A stretch of 26,050 nt of DNA, taken from DASSBG01 sp965651365. GTDB lineage: Bacteria; Pseudomonadota; Gammaproteobacteria; Xanthomonadales; Rhodanobacteraceae. The number at the start of each line of letters is the position of its first letter. Position 1 is the first letter of the stretch. The notes beneath the pieces are model-generated. The model did no database searches. It was not told the origin of the DNA and worked only from the letters and a program-made list of their open reading frames with translations. A program made the position numbers and the translations under genes. The stretch covers positions 1 through 26,050 of the forward strand of contig CBFGSA010000028.1 in the NCBI GenBank assembly GCA_965651365.1. The letters run 5' to 3'. Of the stretch, positions 6,077 through 14,066 are shown in pieces.

Positions 6077-8353
6077 TCAGGCGGCAGGCTGCAGTAACCT
6101 TTTGCAGGTTTCGGAGTCCAGATCGAGTGTGTTGGTCGGCCCTGCGTTCGGCACCGATGTCAAATTGCCATTGCTGTTGACGCGGTACGCCGCAATCGTG
6201 GCCTGTTCGGGTGACCCGAAAGGCTTGAGCCAGGACGGGAGTGAAACGTTCGGGTGCTTTGGATCAGGTCGCCACACCACCAGTAGAAGCGCAGCACCCG
6301 TTGCATCGGGTGCCTTTGACAACGTGTTTCCAAGCTGGTCCACGGGCGCGTAAATGCGACGCAACAACTTGCCCTTGTGGTCGAGGGCCAGCAAATACAA
6401 GCCCGGTCGAGCATGCTTGAGATGTCGCTCCTGCCACGTGAATCGACCTGCCTGCTGCTGGCCGGATATGCGCAAATCCATGGGTTTGCCGGGATCGCCA
6501 GGAACCGAAACATGGATCGGGTGCGCACTGTTGCAGCGCATCTGTACCGGCGGTGCAGAGTAGGCGCGCGCCTGCATGCGCAGGATTGTGGACAGTTCAT
6601 TGCGCTCGCAGTGGCTCAACGGCTGCAGGCCGGGTATGCGGCTGGTATTGCCCGGATTGCAGTCGAACGGATCGCTGAAATGCCACGGTTGTCCGTTGTA
6701 AATGTCAACGTAGCGGCTGGCAAAATACTCGATCGGTCGCTGGTCCCTCAGTAGCGATCGGCCCATGGCAAAGCGTGCGTTGGTCTGGATACCCAGCAGA
6801 TCCAGCACGGTCGGGGCGATGTCGAAACCCGCGCCCTGCTTCTGCACGGCCTTGGGCAGGTCGTGACCGATCACGACCAGAGGCAGAACGCGATGTTGCA
6901 CGGCCTGCTTACCGAACAGACGTTTCATCAGGGCATTGGGGAAGAAATTGTGGTCGCCGGTGATGACCAGGATCGTGTTGTCATCGAGCCAGCCACCGGC
7001 TCTGAGATCACCCACCCACTTCCCGATGAGCTGGTCGCTGCAATACACAGCGTTCAGAAAGCGCTCGCTGCCATCCTTCCAGGGCTTGCATTCCTTGTAG
7101 GGAAAGCCCGGCAAGTGGGTGCCGATGGTCAGCATGGTCAAGTTGAAGGGCTTGCCGCTGGCCTTGAGGCGCTTCAGTTCGATCAACGATTGCTTGAACA
7201 GATCCACATCACTCAGGCCCCAGGTGCCGGGGCGCTGATCCAGGCCCAATTTTTGCCAGTCGTGCAGGCCCATGACCTTGTCGTAGCCGTGCATCGACAG
7301 AAAGCGGCCCTTGCCGGCAAAGGACTTGCCGGCGCCACCCAGATAGCTTTGCTGATAACCGGCGGCATGCAGCACATCGCCGAGGCACGGCATCTGTTCG
7401 ACCATGTTGTCGAAGCCGGCCATCGAGTCGCTGCCGTGTTCGAAGGGAAGCAGAGTGCCGCACTGGGTATTGGCCTCGCCCTCGATGGTGACGTAGCTGC
7501 TGGCCCAGATGAAGGGAAGGAAGCCGTGCTCCTGCACCAGCCGGTGCATGTTTGGCATCAGGCCCGGATAACGCTTCGACTCCATCCAGCCCAGTCCACC
7601 CGACTCGATATACAGGAAGATCAGGTTTTTTGGCGGACTGCCGACCTTGACCCACAAGCGCTGTTTGCTGACCAGATCGACATTGACCAGGGGACTCTTT
7701 TTCCACACGGTCATGCGACCGTTTGGGAGAGTGAACTGTTTGGGCTGGAACCAGGCGCGGGTCGCGGTGATCAGGTGCCACTCCGGCATGCTGGTGTATC
7801 CGAGCAACAGCAATACCACCGACAATAACGTGATTCCAGTCGCAACGCGGCCACTCGGGCACCACAAGCGACGGCTGAGGAGAACCATTCCGGCGATCAA
7901 GGCCAGCACGCCCAGCGCGAACAGCACAAACAGATAGTTGTATTGATGCCAAGCCACCACCATTGATTCGCGGTTGAGGTGGACGAAGAAGTCGGCATCA
8001 AAGTCGCGTCCGGAAAAGCGCACCAGACCGCCAAACAGCATGCGTACGAAGAAAAGTAGCACAACCAGCAGCGCAACAACCGTGGCCCAGGTTCGGCGTA
8101 GAAACAGTGCGAGGTACGACGATGCCAGCAGCAAACCGACAATTCCGAGAGTGCTCGTGATGTTTCGCCAGTCAACCCACTGGCCTGCAAGCGACGACAG
8201 ACCTATATGGGCGGGCGCGACAAGCAGGATGGCGATACCCGACCAAAGCAGAATTGCATTGCGGAATTTGGCAAGTGAGCGGTTTGCGGAGAAGAGCACT
8301 GTAAGAACCTTCATGAAGTATTGGTACGGCTCGGACATTTCAGGGGAATCCAT
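6077..8353 (-). CDS. LTA-synthase/OpgB-like phosphoglycerol transferase family membrane protein
   Basis: Belongs to the alkaline-phosphatase/sulfatase superfamily with the layout of LtaS and OpgB (MdoB). Five hydrophobic helices occupy about residues 20-230 (for example 'LLWSGIAILLVAPAHIGL', 'WATVVALLVVLLFFVRML'). A periplasmic catalytic domain follows, with the metal-binding 'LYIESGG', 'TIEGEANTQCGTLLPF' aligned with the OpgB 'TIAG..ASQCG' region, and 'VITGDHNFF' as the Asp-His metal site. Such enzymes move phosphoglycerol from phosphatidylglycerol to a glycan or lipid acceptor. Beyond the catalytic domain is a C-terminal region of roughly 180 residues with three or four cysteines that I do not recognise. 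The start at 8353 (758 residues) is preferred because CAGG lies about 6 nt upstream; the frame is open to an ATG at 8497, and starts at 8338 and 8314 are also possible. It is divergent from the SGNH gene. Confidence 0.8.
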   Translation of the reverse strand: MDSPEMSEPYQYFMKVLTVLFSANRSLAKFRNAILLWSGIAILLVAPAHIGLSSLAGQWVDWRNITSTLGIVGLLLASSYLALFLRRTWATVVALLVVLLFFVRMLFGGLVRFSGRDFDADFFVHLNRESMVVAWHQYNYLFVLFALGVLALIAGMVLLSRRLWCPSGRVATGITLLSVVLLLLGYTSMPEWHLITATRAWFQPKQFTLPNGRMTVWKKSPLVNVDLVSKQRLWVKVGSPPKNLIFLYIESGGLGWMESKRYPGLMPNMHRLVQEHGFLPFIWASSYVTIEGEANTQCGTLLPFEHGSDSMAGFDNMVEQMPCLGDVLHAAGYQQSYLGGAGKSFAGKGRFLSMHGYDKVMGLHDWQKLGLDQRPGTWGLSDVDLFKQSLIELKRLKASGKPFNLTMLTIGTHLPGFPYKECKPWKDGSERFLNAVYCSDQLIGKWVGDLRAGGWLDDNTILVITGDHNFFPNALMKRLFGKQAVQHRVLPLVVIGHDLPKAVQKQGAGFDIAPTVLDLLGIQTNARFAMGRSLLRDQRPIEYFASRYVDIYNGQPWHFSDPFDCNPGNTSRIPGLQPLSHCERNELSTILRMQARAYSAPPVQMRCNSAHPIHVSVPGDPGKPMDLRISGQQQAGRFTWQERHLKHARPGLYLLALDHKGKLLRRIYAPVDQLGNTLSKAPDATGAALLLVVWRPDPKHPNVSLPSWLKPFGSPEQATIAAYRVNSNGNLTSVPNAGPTNTLDLDSETCKRLLQPAA

Positions 8354-8561
8354 CCCGAGCCTGGTACGCGTGCTAACGGCTACGGAAAATTGTGCGTGAT
8401 GCTCCGCGCTGCAAAAGCAAGCCGAATATTTTACTCTCGGTTGATCCAGTATGCGGCATTGCGTATTGGCAAGCGCGTATTTGGCTGCAATGATCATTTG
8501 CAGTCAACCGCTGTGAGTCTGCATTATCCGCGTGATCGACGAAGCAAACAGGAGCCTGAGA
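8354..8561. promoter_or_regulatory. Divergent intergenic region with a 19-bp near-palindrome
   Basis: The 208-nt gap between the two divergent accessory genes is visibly richer in A+T than its surroundings. At 8485-8503 there is a near-perfect palindrome, CTGCAA/TTGCAG flanking TGATCAT. A TTGACT hexamer on the minus strand (8507-8502) overlaps its right end and could be a -35 box for the sulfatase-family gene, though no good -10 follows. On the plus strand TTGATC and TATTGG are 17 nt apart near 8440-8468, a weak promoter candidate. The palindrome would suit a dimeric repressor; this is inference. Confidence 0.3.
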
Positions 8562-9692
8562 GTGACGATCTGGATTGTGGGTACGTCGGTGTCGATTCAG
8601 CATGGCGGCTACGTTACACGCCTCAATGACAGATTGCGTGGCATGCCTGGTGTTGATTCGTGCCGCAATCTTTCCGTGGGCGATCAGAATTCGCTGATGG
8701 GTTGCATGCGGGTACTGGCCCATCAGTCTGAGTTCCGCGCCGACGACTTGGTTATCTGGGAATATAGCTTGCTCGACACCATCCTGGATGACAACATGTT
8801 TCCCGCCGTCGATGTGCAGGCCGCCCGGCGCCTGGCGTGGAGTGTATTGTGCGAGCACGGGGTGCGGATTGTGGTACTGCTTGTACCACCTCGTCGAGGC
8901 GTGGATGCGCACAGTGAGCAGGAGCAAGCCGCGCTCGCGGATGCCGCGGCGCTGCGTCTTGACGTACTGGATGTGCGGGAGATTTTCAAGGAGCTGAATC
9001 TTGCCGGTGAAAGCCAGTATGCGGACGATCGCCACCTGCAACTCGATTCGCCGGTGCTCGACAGTTTGGCCGAATCCTTGTTGGTGTTGATTCGCAAGCC
9101 GCGCAGCGCGTCCCGATCCTTTTTTCGCTCGCAGAGCGCCTTGCCGTTGCCGAGCTGGCGATGGGCGGGGCCACGCGAGCTTGCGTCAGGCGATAGCCAG
9201 CAACATACCCGCTACACGAACAGCCTCATGGATGTACCGGCGCTCGCTTTGCCCGTGGACAGCCGGATCACGCTACCTGCCAATGAGCGGATTGTTGCAG
9301 TCGGTATTGTGAGCACACACGCTTCAGGCGGGCTGTGGTGTGGCCATCCGGGGTGCGCGCCGGCGGCAACGCGCTTGCCTTCGGAGCTGCGGCACGACTT
9401 TCTTTTGCGCGCCAGTCCCGTGCCTTGCGTGCGGGCTGGTATCGAAGGCCTGGTGGCGGCGCCGGACTGGTCCTACGGACGCGGGGTATGGGCCGCATAT
9501 GGTCAGGAGCTGTGCGAGCAGTCTGGACCTGTGGTGGTTTTTGGTGTGTTGTACGAGCCGACCCCGGCGGATGCCGAAGGCGGGGCGCGGCGTCCTGACA
9601 ATCGTCGCTCGCAGTGGCGCTACCGATTGCGCGGCAGCCGGGACGGGTTGTTGGCGCGGGCATGGCGCAAGCTGATGCGCCGGCTCGAATGA
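8562..9692 (+). CDS. SGNH/GDSL-fold hydrolase-like protein of unknown function
   Basis: A 376-residue protein. The N-terminal 170 residues look like an SGNH fold. 'IWIVGTSVS' (block I, candidate nucleophile Ser9 in place of the GDS motif) is followed by 'NLSVGDQNS' (block II Gly), 'DDLVIWEYSLLD' (block III region) and 'YADDRHLQ' with Asp155 and His158 as the DxxH block V pair. The block III Asn is not obvious, so activity is uncertain. Residues about 180-376 form a second, mostly beta-like region I cannot assign. There is no signal peptide and no membrane segment. Proteins of this kind often occur in surface-polysaccharide loci. Start choice: GTG at 8562 with AGGAG at 8550-8554, 7 nt upstream; an upstream in-frame GTG at 8532 lacks such a site. 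It converges on the 2OG oxygenase gene with 27 nt between. Confidence 0.6.
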   Translation: MTIWIVGTSVSIQHGGYVTRLNDRLRGMPGVDSCRNLSVGDQNSLMGCMRVLAHQSEFRADDLVIWEYSLLDTILDDNMFPAVDVQAARRLAWSVLCEHGVRIVVLLVPPRRGVDAHSEQEQAALADAAALRLDVLDVREIFKELNLAGESQYADDRHLQLDSPVLDSLAESLLVLIRKPRSASRSFFRSQSALPLPSWRWAGPRELASGDSQQHTRYTNSLMDVPALALPVDSRITLPANERIVAVGIVSTHASGGLWCGHPGCAPAATRLPSELRHDFLLRASPVPCVRAGIEGLVAAPDWSYGRGVWAAYGQELCEQSGPVVVFGVLYEPTPADAEGGARRPDNRRSQWRYRLRGSRDGLLARAWRKLMRRLE

Positions 9693-9719
9693 GAGGGGGC
9701 GGCCTGCGACATCCGAATA

Positions 9720-10646
9720 TTATTTGCCCAGACGCATGCGCAACTTGTCATACAGGTATTTGATGCGTCCGGGGGTACCTCGCTCCAAGGCTCCGTGCAG
9801 TTGCTCCAGTTCGGTTTGCTGGCGGCTGATTTCACGGTACAGGCGCTGATTGTGCTGATCACGGCGGGTCAGCAGAATGCGAATCTCCTGCAAATCGGCT
9901 TCGGTCAGGGTATGGCCAGCGACGATGTGGTCGGGCAAAGGGCGATCCACGTAGATGGTGGAATGGGTTTCGGCCTGCTCCTCGGCGGGGCGGTCTTCAC
10001 TGTAGAAGTACAATGCTACCGATCGGCGCAGAGCATCCCGCTTGTCCTCGGGCGGCTGGATGGTGCTGAAGCTGTGCCAACTGTTTTCGGTGGTTTCGAA
10101 AATGACGCAGCGGTTGTACAGCGGCGTTACCAGTTTGACCTGATCGTTCTCTGAACGCGGATTGGTGTGCAGCCCCAGTGAGCCGCCCCAATCGTCGTGC
10201 CATTCGTGGTTCAGGTACACGATCAGGTTCAGGCGGCGGTGCCAGTGCTTGATCGGGTGGCGGTTGAAGTCGACGTGGGCGTCCAGGTCCTGGCCCGCAC
10301 GGTTGCAGTGGGTGCCGCCACCGAAATACCAGGGGTCATAGAGCAGGTTCCGGATGCCGGTGATGCGCCCTACCGCATCCAGAAACTCTCGGGTCTGGAT
10401 GACATCGTCCAGGGCAGAATAGGCCGGGCCCAGGTCGCGAATCTTTTCAACCGTGGACTTGTTGCCCAGGTCGCCGTTCTCGGTTCGGGCGTTGCCGACT
10501 TCGAAAGCAGGGAATTGCTCCAACAAAGCCTCGGCCATGTCCGGAGCAAAGAAATCGTCAATGACGACGTGCCGAAAAGGCTGCGCATTGCGAAATTGCG
10601 CCGCATACGTGTCAAGTTTGCTGAAATGGCTCTCATTGAACATCAT
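9720..10646 (-). CDS. 2-oxoglutarate/Fe(II)-dependent oxygenase with C-terminal coiled coil
   Basis: A 308-residue member of the 2OG-Fe(II) (prolyl-4-hydroxylase-like) superfamily. The iron triad is readable: 'DAHVDF' (His124, Asp126) and 'NSWHSF' (His191). 'RRSVALYFY' follows (Arg207/208) and supplies the 2-oxoglutarate-binding arginine. 'WGGSLGLH' and 'RCVIFETTENSWH' are typical strand motifs. Residues about 245-308 are charged, heptad-like ('EISRQQTELEQLHGALER') and probably form a coiled coil or membrane-proximal tail. Substrate unknown; relatives hydroxylate amino acids, peptides or sugars. It begins 1 nt after the methyltransferase stop (TGA C ATG), and GGAG lies 10 nt upstream, so the two are almost certainly translated together. 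A longer frame from 10700 would overlap the upstream gene by 50 nt and is not preferred. Confidence 0.8.
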   Translation of the reverse strand: MMFNESHFSKLDTYAAQFRNAQPFRHVVIDDFFAPDMAEALLEQFPAFEVGNARTENGDLGNKSTVEKIRDLGPAYSALDDVIQTREFLDAVGRITGIRNLLYDPWYFGGGTHCNRAGQDLDAHVDFNRHPIKHWHRRLNLIVYLNHEWHDDWGGSLGLHTNPRSENDQVKLVTPLYNRCVIFETTENSWHSFSTIQPPEDKRDALRRSVALYFYSEDRPAEEQAETHSTIYVDRPLPDHIVAGHTLTEADLQEIRILLTRRDQHNQRLYREISRQQTELEQLHGALERGTPGRIKYLYDKLRMRLGK

Positions 10647-10647
10647 G

Positions 10648-11433
10648 TCATTCACGCTCCGCAACGCGGCTTCGGACCAGGCAAAAGGCACGCTCGTCAT
10701 GCTCGGCCGTGGCCGGGTCGGACTGGCGCGTGTCGCCCAGCGTGGCCCAAGCCATCAGATCCCAGCCGCAACGGTCAAGAATGCGCTTTAGGCCGGCTTC
10801 GGTAAACATCCAGTAGTTCGTTGGGTCGTTGTTGGTTTCCAGAGGTGCGACCAGATAGGCGGCCGGGACGTCCGCCCACTTCATCCGTTCGTTGTTGAGG
10901 CCGTCGCGGCCCTTGTGCTCCTTTGCCACATTGTACCGTGCGATACGGGTGCTGATCAGGGCGTGGTGAGCCATTTTGGCCAGTGATTCGAGTGCCGCGT
11001 AGGGGTTTTTCAGGTGGTAGAGAATGCCCAGAAAGAAGGCCAGTCCGTAGTCCTTGCCAGGCAACTCAAAGTGTCGGTCCAGGTCAACTTCGTGCAGTCC
11101 AACGTTTGATTGGCGCGCCTGTTTCAGACGCTTCAGTCCGCGGCAGCCGTTGAAGTTTGTTGGAGGATAATCGACGGTGTCGACGTGATAGCCGAGCGAC
11201 TCCAGGAAAAACGCGGTATCGCCATCGGCTGCGCCAATGTCCACCATGGGCTGGTCTCCGGCAAGTGACAGCACATCGGGGCAAGCCTTTTCCAGCAGTA
11301 CCTTGAGGTGATGGAAGTTGCTCAAGGTTCCGTAGGGATACCAGTCGAATTCCTGCGGTGCAAGTTCTTTTTTCTGTGCAGTCAGTAGCTGGTCAAATTC
11401 TCTGGCCGCACTGGCCAATTCCTTGATGTGCAT
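10648..11433 (-). CDS. Class I SAM-dependent methyltransferase
   Basis: A 261-residue protein with the Rossmann-fold methyltransferase motifs. Motif I 'MVDIGAADGDTAFFLESLG' is at about 63-81, the acidic end of strand 2 at 'VDTVDYP' (Asp88), and motif IV-like 'YGLAFFLGILYHLKNPYAAL' follows. The 'FLGILYHLKNP' segment resembles the CmoB/DUF1698 group, but the lysine-rich tRNA-binding features of CmoB are not evident, so the acceptor is unknown. The ATG at 11433 has GGAGA 7 nt upstream. It lies only 17 nt after the ptsI stop and is followed after 1 nt by the 2OG oxygenase, so it appears to have been added to the 3' end of the PTS operon. Confidence 0.8.
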   Translation of the reverse strand: MHIKELASAAREFDQLLTAQKKELAPQEFDWYPYGTLSNFHHLKVLLEKACPDVLSLAGDQPMVDIGAADGDTAFFLESLGYHVDTVDYPPTNFNGCRGLKRLKQARQSNVGLHEVDLDRHFELPGKDYGLAFFLGILYHLKNPYAALESLAKMAHHALISTRIARYNVAKEHKGRDGLNNERMKWADVPAAYLVAPLETNNDPTNYWMFTEAGLKRILDRCGWDLMAWATLGDTRQSDPATAEHDERAFCLVRSRVAERE

Positions 11434-11450
11434 TCATGGCTCTCCGGAGT

Positions 11451-13193
11451 TCAGGCGGTGGGTTGGATCTGGGACAGCAGGCTTTCTACCTGGTCGCGGC
11501 TGGTGGCGTGGAGCAGTTGGGGGGCGAGTTGGCGCAGTTTGCCGTGGTCGAGGCCGGACAGGGTATCGCGAATGGTCAGGATCTGGCCGGGGTGCATGCT
11601 GAATTCGGTCAGGCCGAGTGCGACCAGCAGGGCGGTGAAGCGGCTGTCGCCGGCCATTTCGCCGCACAGGCACGCGGGTTTGCCGGCGCGCCTGGCGCTG
11701 CTGATGATGTACGCTACCAGACGCAGCAGCGCTGGTTGCAGTGGATCGTACAGGTCTTCCAGGCCGTCGTGGTTGCGGTCGACGGCCAGCACGTACTGGG
11801 CCAGGTCGTTGGTGCCGATGGCCACGAAGTCGCATTCGGCCAGCAGGCCGCGGATGCCGATGGCGGCGGCCGGGACCTCGATCATGGCGCCGATCTGCAC
11901 GTCCTCGGGCACCGGCAGGCCTTCGTTGCGCAGGTCGCGCAGGCACATGTCGACCAGGGTACGCACGGCCTTCATTTCGTCGGCCACGGTCACCATCGGC
12001 ACCAGGATGCGCACCGGGCCGAAGTTGGCGGCGCGCAGGATGGCACGCAACTGCACCGCGAACACGGTTGGCCGGCGCAGCGACAGGCGCACGCCGCGCA
12101 CGCCCAGGGCCGGGTTCTCTTCTTCCTTGAGGGCCAGTCCGCTGCGGTCGATCTTGTCGGCGCCCAGGTCCAGCGTGCGGATGGTGACCGGAAGACCGGC
12201 CATGCCCAGTACCAGGTTGCGGTAGGCCTCGAACTGCTCGGTTTCGTCGGGGGCACCTTCGCGCTTGAGGAACAGGAACTCGGTGCGGTACAGGCCGATG
12301 CCCGCGGCACCCAGATTACGCGAGGTGGCGACGTCGTCGGCCATTTCGGCATTGGCGTACAGGGCCATGCGGGTGCCGTCGGCGGTGACACTGGGCTCGC
12401 CGGCCAGCGCCGCCAGGCGGCGACCCTCGGCGGCAGCCTGGCGCTGCCACTTGCGGTAGGTGGCCAGGTCCTGTGCGGCCGGATGCACGATGACCGTGTC
12501 ATTCCCGGCATCGATCAGGACCAGGTCGCCATCCTTGATCTCCTTCAGTGCTTCCTGTGCGCCGATCAGCATCGGCAGGTGCATGCTGCGTGCCAGAATC
12601 GCGCTGTGCGAGTAGGCACTGCCACCGGTGGTGATGACGCCGAGCAGGCCGTGTCCGGCCAGGTGCGCCATTTCGGCGGGGCCGACGCTGTCCGACACCA
12701 GTACTTCGCCCACGCGGCCCGCCAGCTTGCGTTCTTCACGGCTGACCTGTTTTTGCAGCGCGTTTTGCAGGCGCACGATGACCTGATCGACGTCTTCGCT
12801 GCGCGCGCGCAGATAGGGATCCTCCATGGCATTGAAGCTGGCCGTGAGCAACTCGCGCTGCTCGTTCAGCGCATGGCTGGCGCGTTGCTGTTCGTGCCGG
12901 ATGGCATGATGCAGACGCGCCTTGAGCTCGGGATCTTCCAGCAGCAGTTTGTGCGCGTCGATGAGCTGGCCGATGTCGCCGGCCAGCGAGCCTTTGAGTT
13001 TTTCGCGCAGGTCGATCAGATCACGACCCGCGACGGCAATGGCGGTATCGAGGCGTTCGATTTCGGCTTCGACCTGGTCGGCGGGCAGCGGTCGCTTGTC
13101 GATGCTGACCTCACCAGGTTGCACCAGGCGTGCCCGGCCCAGCGCCATGCCGGGCGAGGCGCTGTTGGCCTTGAGTGTCTGCCGGACGGCCAT
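11451..13193 (-). CDS. ptsI: Phosphoenolpyruvate--protein phosphotransferase (PTS enzyme I)
   Basis: Takes phosphate from PEP and passes it to HPr. The 580-residue protein shows the HPr-binding helical domain (about 30-145), the phosphohistidine segment 'TTGGSAYSHSAILARS' with His196, then the PEP-binding barrel with 'LYRTEFLF', 'IRTLDLGADK', 'NPALGVRGVR', 'IGTNDLAQY', and the catalytic-cysteine motif 'CLCGEMAGD' near the C-terminus. Length and motifs match ordinary EI; there is no GAF domain, so it is not PtsP. The start is placed at 13193 (MAVRQTLKANSASPGMALGRA), where similarity to EI begins. The usual short junction with ptsH is replaced by a REP doublet, no Shine-Dalgarno sequence is visible, and in-frame ATGs inside the repeat are possible alternatives. 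Confidence 0.93.
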   Translation of the reverse strand: MAVRQTLKANSASPGMALGRARLVQPGEVSIDKRPLPADQVEAEIERLDTAIAVAGRDLIDLREKLKGSLAGDIGQLIDAHKLLLEDPELKARLHHAIRHEQQRASHALNEQRELLTASFNAMEDPYLRARSEDVDQVIVRLQNALQKQVSREERKLAGRVGEVLVSDSVGPAEMAHLAGHGLLGVITTGGSAYSHSAILARSMHLPMLIGAQEALKEIKDGDLVLIDAGNDTVIVHPAAQDLATYRKWQRQAAAEGRRLAALAGEPSVTADGTRMALYANAEMADDVATSRNLGAAGIGLYRTEFLFLKREGAPDETEQFEAYRNLVLGMAGLPVTIRTLDLGADKIDRSGLALKEEENPALGVRGVRLSLRRPTVFAVQLRAILRAANFGPVRILVPMVTVADEMKAVRTLVDMCLRDLRNEGLPVPEDVQIGAMIEVPAAAIGIRGLLAECDFVAIGTNDLAQYVLAVDRNHDGLEDLYDPLQPALLRLVAYIISSARRAGKPACLCGEMAGDSRFTALLVALGLTEFSMHPGQILTIRDTLSGLDHGKLRQLAPQLLHATSRDQVESLLSQIQPTA

Positions 13194-13202
13194 GTCAGTG
13201 CT

Positions 13203-13344
13203 GCAGGAGCGGCCCATGGCCGCGAGCGATCTGCGTGCCGCTTTGTTGTCTGCGCCATCGCGCGCACGGCGCGCTCGTGCACCAGCGCACGGCTGACCGC
13301 TCACGGCTCACCAGCCTGCCATCGCGGCCATGGGCCGCTCCTAC
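13203..13344. repeat. REP doublet, family B, between ptsH and ptsI
   Basis: Two inverted 24-nt REP units, one at 13205-13228 and the other at 13321-13344, agree at about 22 of 24 positions. Each has the form GTAGGAGCGG then CCATGG then CCGCGAT, with an internal palindrome GGCCCATGGCC/GGCCATGGGCC. They bracket about 90 nt of GC-rich spacer. The element occupies most of the 204-nt ptsH-ptsI gap. A single unit of the same family lies at 21456-21479. Confidence 0.8.
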
Positions 13345-13397
13345 GGGGAAGGATTCTCGACCATGGGCCACTTCTTCGAGGTAGTACGTCGGCGCCA

Positions 13398-13667
13398 TTA
13401 TTCGCCTTCGTCGAATTTGCGCTCGAACAGATCGGCGGCGGTGGTGACGGCCTGTGCTTCATCCGTGCCGTCGGCGCGGATAACCAGTTCGGTACCGTTG
13501 CCGGCGGCGAGCATCATCACGCCCATGATCGACTTGGCGTTGACCTCGCGGCCCTGGCCAATCAGCCAGATGGCGCAATCAAAGCCTTGCAGTTCCTGCA
13601 CCAGCTTGGCCGAAGCGCGTGCGTGCAGGCCCAGACGGTTGCTGACGATTATTTCCTTTTCGATCAT
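13398..13667 (-). CDS. ptsH: HPr phosphocarrier protein
   Basis: An 89-residue small phosphocarrier. The active-site motif 'LGLHARASAKLV' carries His15, which accepts phosphate from enzyme I. 'NAKSIMGVMMLAA' carries Ser46, the target of HPr kinase/phosphorylase, whose gene is in the same operon. Length and positions match canonical HPr exactly. It sits 9 nt after the EIIA gene and 204 nt before ptsI, the gap being filled by a REP doublet. Confidence 0.96.
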   Translation of the reverse strand: MIEKEIIVSNRLGLHARASAKLVQELQGFDCAIWLIGQGREVNAKSIMGVMMLAAGNGTELVIRADGTDEAQAVTTAADLFERKFDEGE

Positions 13668-13676
13668 CCAGAGACC

Positions 13677-14066
13677 TCAGTTGTCGACAAATATTCCACT
13701 GCGACCGCCGCTGGCTGCGGTGTCGGCCAGGGTTTCCAGCGGTTGCTCGGCGTAGTTGAGCACCCGCAGCAGCATCGGCAGGTTCAAGCCCGGCACGCAG
13801 ACCAGGCGCGTGCCCAGATCGCCCAGGCGGCGTGCGACGTTGCACGGGGTGGCGCCAAAGACATCGGTCAGCACCAGCACACCATCACCGGTGTCCAGCT
13901 CACGGGCACGCTCGGAGCTGAGCTGCAGCTTGGCCTCCGGGTCGCAGTCGGCGCCGATTTCGACACTTTCCACGGCCAGCGGCAGCGGCCCCATGACATG
14001 GCGCGCAGCGTCGATCAGGGCCGGGCCGATGGCCTCGTGGGTGAGCAGCAGCACACCGACCGCCAT
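13677..14066 (-). CDS. PTS mannose-family EIIA domain protein
   Basis: A 129-residue single-domain EIIA of the mannose/fructose/sorbose (ManX) family. 'VLLLTHEAIG' carries the phosphorylatable His10, and 'GVLVLTDVFGATPCNVARRL' and 'VPGLNLPMLLRVL' are typical of the fold. No EIIB or EIIC partner is encoded in the window, so a regulatory role or a distant permease is likely. The start codon shares its A with the rapZ stop (TGATG), indicating translational coupling. Confidence 0.92.
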   Translation of the reverse strand: MAVGVLLLTHEAIGPALIDAARHVMGPLPLAVESVEIGADCDPEAKLQLSSERARELDTGDGVLVLTDVFGATPCNVARRLGDLGTRLVCVPGLNLPMLLRVLNYAEQPLETLADTAASGGRSGIFVDN

